Positions 58,061 through 64,000 of a stretch of 64,000 nt of DNA are shown piece after piece (positions within the stretch are counted from its first letter, which is position 1; each line of letters starts with the position of its first letter). The DNA comes from Sipunculus nudus (lineage: Eukaryota > Annelida > Sipuncula > Golfingiida > Sipunculidae): assembly GCA_026874595.1 (NCBI GenBank), contig CM049317.1:68741118-68805117 (forward strand), given 5' to 3'. The translations under genes and the position numbers were made by a program. The notes below the pieces were generated by a model. It saw only the letters and a program-made list of their open reading frames with translations. It ran no database searches and was not told the DNA's origin.

Positions 58061-58102
58061 CTATTTAAATTTGTGACATTGGTACAGGTGCTCTTTTTAT
58101 TG

Positions 58103-58849
58103 TGTGACACGGGCGTAACTCGTGTTGTTGTTACATTTTGTTTAATCCGTACTGGTTGAACTCTCGTTGTCATGTGAGCCTTGAGTTTTCACGCCTGGTC
58201 GTGGGTCACGTGATGAGCCTGGTGTGTGAAGATACACAGCGCTGTTCTTTCTAGAGAATTCCTGAAACGCGTGTTTACTGTTGAGGAGGGTCCGTATAGA
58301 CTGTTCGAGAAGTAGAAAATTCCCGGCTTGGGGTGTGAAGGTATATAAAGGGGCTGTTTTTTAGAACCAGAGGGCAGAGCAGAGCGGACGCAGAAGCGTG
58401 TGTCAGGACCTTATCCGACGAATGCGGCAATTATAGAATTTCAAGCACTTTCTCCTGGATTTTATACATTTGGACTTCAGTTTACTTTCTGTGTGGTTGC
58501 AAGAACTTTCCACTGGACTGTCATTCTCCGAGAGTTTACATTCAAAGGACTTATTTGGTGACGGTGTTGGTATTCAGTTACTGTACCATTATCTTTCTGT
58601 GTGATTGTATTGACTTGTTGCTATAACGCTGTTTTACTGTAAAATTGTATTGATTTAGTGTATTGTATTGTTAGGGTTGTTTTAAGAATAATTTATAGTT
58701 ATTTGTTAACAAATAACCATTGCCTTCTTTTTCATTCCCCTAGACATTTCACGCTGCCTAGTGTTACCGAATCTGATTTTTTTTATCTCCATTACAAAAT
58801 TTGTGTTCATCACGCATACGTGATCTGTTTACATTAGGTTCCGTAACAA
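58103..58849 (+). repeat. Probable solo LTR, copy 2
   Basis: About 750 bp starting TGTGACACGGG and ending GGTTCCGTAACA, so TG…CA. Contains a TATA-like TATATAAAGGGG at ~58341 followed by a GAACCAGAGGGCAGAGC region, like the start site of a gypsy-type LTR. The 3' 250 bp are shared, inverted, with 16107-16420. No internal domain and no clear target duplication, so exact borders are uncertain. Confidence 0.5.
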
Positions 58850-59191
58850 TATATACACTTTTGAGTTAACAATGAAATGTTGTGTAGCAGGGTATGTTAA
58901 TGAGTTTGGCCTACAAATAAATTGTATTTGTGTTTGCCTGATGCATTTCATCTATTTTAAATGTATTTACTTGCAAAGGTTGGTATATATTTAAAATATT
59001 AATAATTCAAATTCTGAAACCTACATGTATAATTTGAAATGCACATTGGCAACTAATTATAGAGGTTTTAAACACTAAAATGACATGCAGTTTATAACCC
59101 CTTCGGTTTAGCAGAAAATTGCCATGCAAGGAAAATTGAAATATCCAAATATTTAAGATTTTAAAACATTTAAACTTTATTAACAATAAAG
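58850..59191. other. No recognisable gene
   Basis: AT-rich sequence between the solo LTR and the intact retrotransposon. Confidence 0.5.
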
Positions 59192-59196
59192 ACTAC
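59192..59196. repeat. Target-site duplication (left), ACTAC
   Basis: Identical to 63761-63765, the 5-bp staggered cut made by the integrase. Confidence 0.9.
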
Positions 59197-59416
59197 TGTC
59201 GTGTTCGTCAGACACGCAAACAATAAAGAATGGAACACCAGTTTAACAGAAACAGAAGAATGTATTCGCTCAAGGAACATGGCGATCCCACATAAATATT
59301 CATGAGTCCCGGGTGTCCCTGTCTCAGCGATTACCGCATACATTTTGACATGGAATATTCAGGGCTATGCTTATTACTGAATTACTATAAAATAAATTAT
59401 GAGAACTATCTCCACA
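59197..59416 (-). repeat. 3' LTR of the Ty3/gypsy element
   Basis: 220 bp, TG…CA ends in either reading. Differs from the other LTR at one position (T against G, in GTCCC-T/G-GTCTC near 59319). Confidence 0.95.
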
Positions 59417-59427
59417 CCTCCCTTCCT
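59417..59427 (-). other. Polypurine tract
   Basis: Minus strand reads AGGAAGGGAGG directly against the 3' LTR start TGTGG; primer for plus-strand DNA synthesis. Confidence 0.85.
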
Positions 59428-59598
59428 GAGTACTTAACTGGTAAATACAATTACTCAAAAGGAAATAGGTAAGTTAAATCCCTCTTATGAATCTGGTATC
59501 AGAATATCTCAAAATGATAAAAGGAATTGGACCCGTCCAAGACTTATGTATGGTTATTCATACCTTACCAGTCATATAAACATCTCAAAACATCGTGA

Positions 59599-62500
59599 TT
59601 ACGGAACAACATAATCGTTCAAGTACTCAGGTCTCTTTTTGAGTCTCTTTGACACTCTGGGTTCCGTTGCCACAAAGTCTGGTACATCTAGATCAGACTC
59701 GGCTTCCTTTGCTTGCTCGGGACCCTCATGTTCAGGATCCTGCTGTGAGAGATGTCTGCGATTTCGGCGAAGTAACCCGGAATCAGTTTCAACAATATAC
59801 GATCTTGGGGTATCTGCTGGTTTCTGTACTGTACCTTCACCTACCCCTTTTACCCACACGTGATCTCCCATGGCTAGATCACTGAGAGATTTTGTGCGAT
59901 GACGCTTATTGAAGTTATCTGCTTGCTTTGCACGGGCAGTTTCTTCACTTGCTCTCAGTTCACGAATATTTACGCACTTTGGCTCTAGTAGTGAGGGTAA
60001 ATTCGGAACTGGGGTGCGAATTTTGCGACTACCGAGGAGTTGGCTAGGCGAGTATCCATTGGCCAGTCGAGTAGCACGATATGCCTGGATACCAAGCCAC
60101 GGATCTTTGGATTTTTTCAGTATAGCTTTGGCAGTTTGCACGGCACGTTCACTCTCACCGTTGCTCTGAGGATACCTCGGGCTGGATGTGATATGTGCAA
60201 AACTCCAAGCTGTAGCAAACCCCTGAAACTCCGCACAAGCGTACTGCGGCCCATTATCTGAATAAACTTGCTCTGGGCTCCCATGACAAGCAAAGAACTG
60301 TTTCAGTTTCTCTATCACATGTTTAGCTGTTGTCTGCGTTAACACAGCTATCTCGAAAAATCTGGAGTAGTAATCAACAGCGATCACATAGTGCTTTCCT
60401 TTCAGTTCAAATAAATCTGTCCCAACGACTTGCCACGGTCGGTCAGGAAATCTGCTAGTCATCAGTGGCTCCGGTCTGTTTACTCTCTCTGGCGTACATA
60501 ACTTGCACATGAACACTTTATCATATAACTGCCGACTCAGTCCTGGCCACCAGACTGAGGTAAGAGCTCTGTCTCTACACTTTGCAATTCCCAAATGTCC
60601 TTCATGCAGTTTATCCAAAATTTCTAATCTCAAAACTGCTGGAATCACAATACGATTGTCCTTCAGTAGCAAACCATCAATGACTGAGAATTCAGTTTTG
60701 TAGGCCCAATACGGTATCAGTGACTCAGACAAATTTTCTCTAGCTGGCCATCCACTATCCACATATTTCATCAACTGAGCACAAATTTCATCATCTGTTT
60801 GTAGAGTTTTGATCTGCGCTAGGCGATTTTCTGTAACCGGTAGACTGCCCATAATCATGCTCACATAGGCTTCTGTAGCATGTTCCAATTCTGCACGGAC
60901 GTCAACACTTGCAATTGGCTTTCTCGATAAAGTGTCAGCTGTGACCAGAGTTTTACCTGGCACATGTGAAATTGTGTAACTGTATCGCATCAGTCGCATC
61001 CGGAAGCGTTGGATACGCGGTGTCATCTCTGTTAAATCCTTAGTACTGAGTAAAGGCACCAGAGGTTTATGATCAGTCTCTATATGGAATGTCGGCAACC
61101 CAAACAGGAAGTCATGAAAACGCTCACAAGCCCATGTGACGGCTAAGGCTTCCTTTTCAATCTGCGCGTAACGTTTTTCGGCATCACTAAGCGAACGCGA
61201 GGCATATGCGATAGGCTGCATGGACCCATCCGTTTGTTTCTGCGACAAATGGGCTCCCAATCCATACGAAGACGCATCTGCGGAGAGTACGGTATCACGT
61301 GTGGGACTGTAGAATGCCAATGTCGGCGAACTTGTCAAGATTTGTTTCACCCGCTGAAACGCCGATTCCTGTACCGAAGTCCAAATCCACTCATTTCGCG
61401 TACTTAAGAGATCTCGTAGTGGTTGTGTCACAGAGGCCAGATCTGGCAGGAACTTGCTTTGGTGGTTAACCATGCCAAGGAAACGCCGAAGTTCCGGTAC
61501 GTTCTGTGGTGCGTCCATATCGACTACAGCCTGGACCTTCTGTGGATCAGGATGTATTCCATCACTATCGACTAACTGACCCAAGAAGCGGATCCGATTC
61601 TGCGAAAACTGACACTTTCGGAGATTGAGCGTAACGCGATTCTCTTTGAGACGTTGTAACACTGCCTCGAGACGCCGATCGTGTTCATTCTGAGTAGCTC
61701 CATATACAACGATATCATCAATGAGGCACACTACGCCTTCTAACCCGTTGAGGATTTCCGTAACGCGACGTGTAAAATGTTCTGGGGCGGAAGAGATTCC
61801 GTAGGGCAAGCGCAAATACCTGTATCGCCCGAACGGTGTTATAAATGTGGTCATCAAAGATGATTCATGATCGAGTTTCAGTTGCCAGAACCCGGAATTG
61901 GCATCGAGCTTCGTAAAATATTTCGAATCTTTGATTTGTCCGAGAACTTGCTCAACGGTAGGTAGCATGTATCGCTCGCGAACTACGCTGTTGTTTAGCT
62001 TTGTCAAGTCCGCACAAATACGCAATTCACCACTTTCCTTGGGTACAACTACCATTGGCGAACACCAGTCAGTTGCACTAGTCACTGGAATAATGACATT
62101 TGAATCTTGCATTCGATCGAGTTCTACTTTTACGCGATCCATCAGCGGTAACGGAATACGTCTCGGAACATTCAGAGAATACGGCTTTGCGTCTGGCTGA
62201 AGTTTGATACTGTATTCACCCGAAACTTCCCCCAGGCCATCAAATAGTTCAGGGAATTTCGCTTTGTATTTAGTCTTATCATCTGATGAGCTGGTTTCAC
62301 TATCACTGACTTCGCCAACTCTGGTGAGTACTTTGAGTGCACAAATTGCTGGTCGGCCAAGCAGCGGTTGACTAGTACCCTTTAAGATGTATACATCTTG
62401 TGTGGTTGTGGCAGTGTCTGTTTTTAGCGTAGTATTCACTTTACCTACCACTGGTAATTTTATATTGACTGGTCCATACAATACCCTGTCTGTATGGAGC

Positions 62501-63492
62501 ATTTGTCCATGTACTTTCTCTTGGTACAGTTTCTCGGGTATAACTGATACATCAGCACCTGTATCAATTTTAAATATCACTGGAAAGTCCCCCATATGTA
62601 CCTTAACACACCACGCTGTCTGGTCATCTGTGTAGACTTCACCCAAAAAGGGATCAACTGGTGCTGTTTCAATTTCACCGACGCGCTTACCAGATGTGGC
62701 TGCTCTACATGCACGAGCATAATGTCCCCTTTTTGAACATTTATGACAAGAAACATCCCTTGCAGGACATTCTGATCTTGGATGCCAAGGTGTTTTAGCA
62801 CACCTACCACATTTTGATTTGTTTGGACTGTTTTGACTGTATCTGGGTGGTGGCTTTTGTTGGTGGGGTGGTCTTGGTGCTTGGTTTCCCTGCGATCGAA
62901 ACTGCGGCCTCTGGCGGTAGGTCTTGACGGCATCAACATTTAAGTTTTGGTTTTGACTCTGCCTGACTATCGGCTGCTGTTGCATAACGCTTTCATTAAG
63001 GCGAGCCTGTGCCATTGCACTCTCTAATGTTAACCTAGAATCTAACTGTAGTTTCTTTGACAAGATGGGGTCTTTGACACCTACAACAACACGGTCCCGT
63101 ATCATCTCATCCCGCAATGTACCAAAGTCACAGTGGTCAGCCAAGCTATATAGCGCCGTGATGAAATCATCCACGGATTCACCATCATTTTGTACCCGGA
63201 CACTAAACTTGCTGCGCTCAAACACGTGATTTCGTTTGCCAGTAAAATAAGTTTGAAATTCATCATGCACTTTCTGATATATTTTCTTATCCAGGGCTGA
63301 TAGCGTAAATGTGTTCATGATATCGTCTGCTTTATCGCCCATTAGATAGATGAACGTATTTACCTGTTCCTCGTCTGTTTTTTCTGCGAGCCCGCTTGCT
63401 TTCCGAAATCTCTCGAACCGTCGGCTCCAACTGGGCCAATCGTCCGGGGTAAAGCTGAATGCCGCCGGGGCCGGTACCTGATACTGTGCCAT
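59599..63492 (-). CDS. gag-pol: Gag-Pol polyprotein of a Ty3/gypsy retrotransposon, 1297 aa
   Basis: I start at the ATG at 63492 (AAGATGG, strong context); the open frame upstream begins only with TTG. Domains in order: Gag (1-225); two zinc knuckles at ~228-262, the first with an extra residue (CX2CX5HX4C) and the second canonical CHKCSKRGHYARAC; aspartic protease DTGA at ~310; reverse transcriptase ~430-640 with LIDD active site at ~590-593; RNase H with SADASSYG (~737) and TDHKPL (~806); integrase HHCC finger (~963-999) and D1026, D1079, E1115 with 35 residues between the last two (DNGPQ…NGESER). No chromodomain is evident; the C-terminus is acidic then basic. No frameshift or stop separates Gag from Pol, so the Gag:Pol ratio must be set by another means such as proteolysis. 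Makes the particle proteins, cDNA and integration enzyme of the element. Confidence 0.95.
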   Translation of the reverse strand: MAQYQVPAPAAFSFTPDDWPSWSRRFERFRKASGLAEKTDEEQVNTFIYLMGDKADDIMNTFTLSALDKKIYQKVHDEFQTYFTGKRNHVFERSKFSVRVQNDGESVDDFITALYSLADHCDFGTLRDEMIRDRVVVGVKDPILSKKLQLDSRLTLESAMAQARLNESVMQQQPIVRQSQNQNLNVDAVKTYRQRPQFRSQGNQAPRPPHQQKPPPRYSQNSPNKSKCGRCAKTPWHPRSECPARDVSCHKCSKRGHYARACRAATSGKRVGEIETAPVDPFLGEVYTDDQTAWCVKVHMGDFPVIFKIDTGADVSVIPEKLYQEKVHGQMLHTDRVLYGPVNIKLPVVGKVNTTLKTDTATTTQDVYILKGTSQPLLGRPAICALKVLTRVGEVSDSETSSSDDKTKYKAKFPELFDGLGEVSGEYSIKLQPDAKPYSLNVPRRIPLPLMDRVKVELDRMQDSNVIIPVTSATDWCSPMVVVPKESGELRICADLTKLNNSVVRERYMLPTVEQVLGQIKDSKYFTKLDANSGFWQLKLDHESSLMTTFITPFGRYRYLRLPYGISSAPEHFTRRVTEILNGLEGVVCLIDDIVVYGATQNEHDRRLEAVLQRLKENRVTLNLRKCQFSQNRIRFLGQLVDSDGIHPDPQKVQAVVDMDAPQNVPELRRFLGMVNHQSKFLPDLASVTQPLRDLLSTRNEWIWTSVQESAFQRVKQILTSSPTLAFYSPTRDTVLSADASSYGLGAHLSQKQTDGSMQPIAYASRSLSDAEKRYAQIEKEALAVTWACERFHDFLFGLPTFHIETDHKPLVPLLSTKDLTEMTPRIQRFRMRLMRYSYTISHVPGKTLVTADTLSRKPIASVDVRAELEHATEAYVSMIMGSLPVTENRLAQIKTLQTDDEICAQLMKYVDSGWPARENLSESLIPYWAYKTEFSVIDGLLLKDNRIVIPAVLRLEILDKLHEGHLGIAKCRDRALTSVWWPGLSRQLYDKVFMCKLCTPERVNRPEPLMTSRFPDRPWQVVGTDLFELKGKHYVIAVDYYSRFFEIAVLTQTTAKHVIEKLKQFFACHGSPEQVYSDNGPQYACAEFQGFATAWSFAHITSSPRYPQSNGESERAVQTAKAILKKSKDPWLGIQAYRATRLANGYSPSQLLGSRKIRTPVPNLPSLLEPKCVNIRELRASEETARAKQADNFNKRHRTKSLSDLAMGDHVWVKGVGEGTVQKPADTPRSYIVETDSGLLRRNRRHLSQQDPEHEGPEQAKEAESDLDVPDFVATEPRVSKRLKKRPEYLNDYVVP

Positions 63493-63526
63493 CTTCAGTT
63501 CCAAAGCGTGGATATTCAGTTTATCT

Positions 63527-63540
63527 CACTTCTGACACCA
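63527..63540 (-). other. Primer-binding site, tRNA-Leu
   Basis: Directly inside the 5' LTR; minus strand TGGTGTCAGAAGTG is complementary to the 3' end of animal tRNA-Leu (…CACTTCTGACA plus CCA) for 14 bases. Confidence 0.8.
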
Positions 63541-63760
63541 TGTCGTGTTCGTCAGACACGCAAACAATAAAGAATGGAACACCAGTTTAACAGAAACAGA
63601 AGAATGTATTCGCTCAAGGAACATGGCGATCCCACATAAATATTCATGAGTCCCGGGTGTCCCGGTCTCAGCGATTACCGCATACATTTTGACATGGAAT
63701 ATTCAGGGCTATGCTTATTACTGAATTACTATAAAATAAATTATGAGAACTATCTCCACA
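63541..63760 (-). repeat. 5' LTR of the Ty3/gypsy element
   Basis: 220 bp, identical to 59197-59416 except at one base. Supplies the promoter for the minus-strand transcript. An AATATTTATG stretch is the best TATA-like candidate but is not compelling. Confidence 0.95.
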
Positions 63761-64000
63761 ACTACAGCTGACACAATGATTTTTTCAAGTTTTCTACAGA
63801 ATAAAACTTTGTCCACTGGGCGCTCCATCGGCTCACCTAGAATCCCGGTCGAAACTTTTAACACGGAAATTATAACAGTCGAATTCACGGTGTTTCGGAT
63901 TCCCTTAGACCACTCTGGTGAATTCGAAATCGCTTGAGCGAGGAGGTAGTTTGTACATGGTGGGGGCGCCTATCGTTTCCCATTACAGCAGCACGCGGGG
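63761..64000. other. Right target duplication and flank
   Basis: 63761-63765 is the ACTAC duplication. The remainder shows no gene. Confidence 0.6.

Larger units (their letters stand above)
59197..63760 (-). mobile_element. Complete Ty3/gypsy LTR retrotransposon (Mag/Steamer-like), 4564 bp
   Basis: Two 220-bp LTRs, ACTAC on both sides (59192-59196, 63761-63765), a tRNA-Leu primer site, a polypurine tract and one uninterrupted Gag-Pol frame. The LTRs differ at a single base, so insertion is recent. Gag and Pol in a single frame, short LTRs and a leucine tRNA primer resemble the Mag lineage, including Steamer of the clam Mya arenaria (comparison from memory). No envelope gene. It looks competent for transposition, but expression cannot be judged. 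Confidence 0.95.

Overview
This is a eukaryotic, AT-rich, repeat-dense genomic window, almost certainly from an animal and most likely a mollusc. The reasons are spliceosomal-type splice sites, a divergent rhodopsin-type GPCR, a fibrinogen-related (FReD) secreted-protein locus, and a transposon mix (Ty3/gypsy Mag/Steamer-like, DIRS, Merlin, Helitron, Tc1/mariner- and Harbinger-type MITEs, tRNA-derived SINEs, CR1/Rex1/Jockey-like LINEs) typical of bivalve and gastropod genomes. The phylum is an inference; no single-copy marker gene fixes it. There are no bacterial features.

Host-type genes are few. A single-exon orphan GPCR lies at 10638-11750 (-). A broken FReD pseudogene lies at about 21193-21740 (-), with a signal-peptide exon upstream of it that has been amplified into a nine-copy, 93-bp in-frame tandem array (22295-23187, -). 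The first exon of a RecQ-like helicase lies at 27014-27190 (+). A 37-codon candidate exon at 1781-1891 (+) is unassigned.

The rest is mobile DNA in layers. 0-20 kb: a LINE C-terminal relic, several MITEs with recognisable target-site duplications, microsatellites, a SINE and an LTR-like repeat. 28-42 kb: degenerate tandem repeats of several families, a Merlin relic, Helitron ends and a second SINE. 42-48.3 kb: two DIRS reverse-transcriptase relics, the second split by a ~4.05-kb DNA transposon with long terminal inverted repeats (about 570/730 bp) and a 9-bp imperfect target duplication. That transposon carries a decayed SWIM zinc finger - Lys-rich linker - Ulp1/C48 protease - PHD finger protein, and its DDE transposase core is missing. 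48.3-50.5 kb: two LINE RT relics and a Helitron end. 53.0-55.6 kb: a non-autonomous hAT element (8-bp target duplication) whose left part is a tandem array. 56.1-58.1 kb: two more Merlin relics. 58.1-58.85 kb: a probable solo LTR. 59197-63760: a complete, very young Ty3/gypsy retrotransposon (220-bp LTRs with one difference, 5-bp target duplication, tRNA-Leu primer site, polypurine tract, uninterrupted 1297-residue Gag-Pol).

The most notable items are the SWIM-Ulp1-PHD transposon, the amplified signal-peptide exon of the fibrinogen-related locus, and the near-pristine Steamer-like retrotransposon. Everything here comes from reading the sequence; no searches were run, and family names rest on motif recognition.
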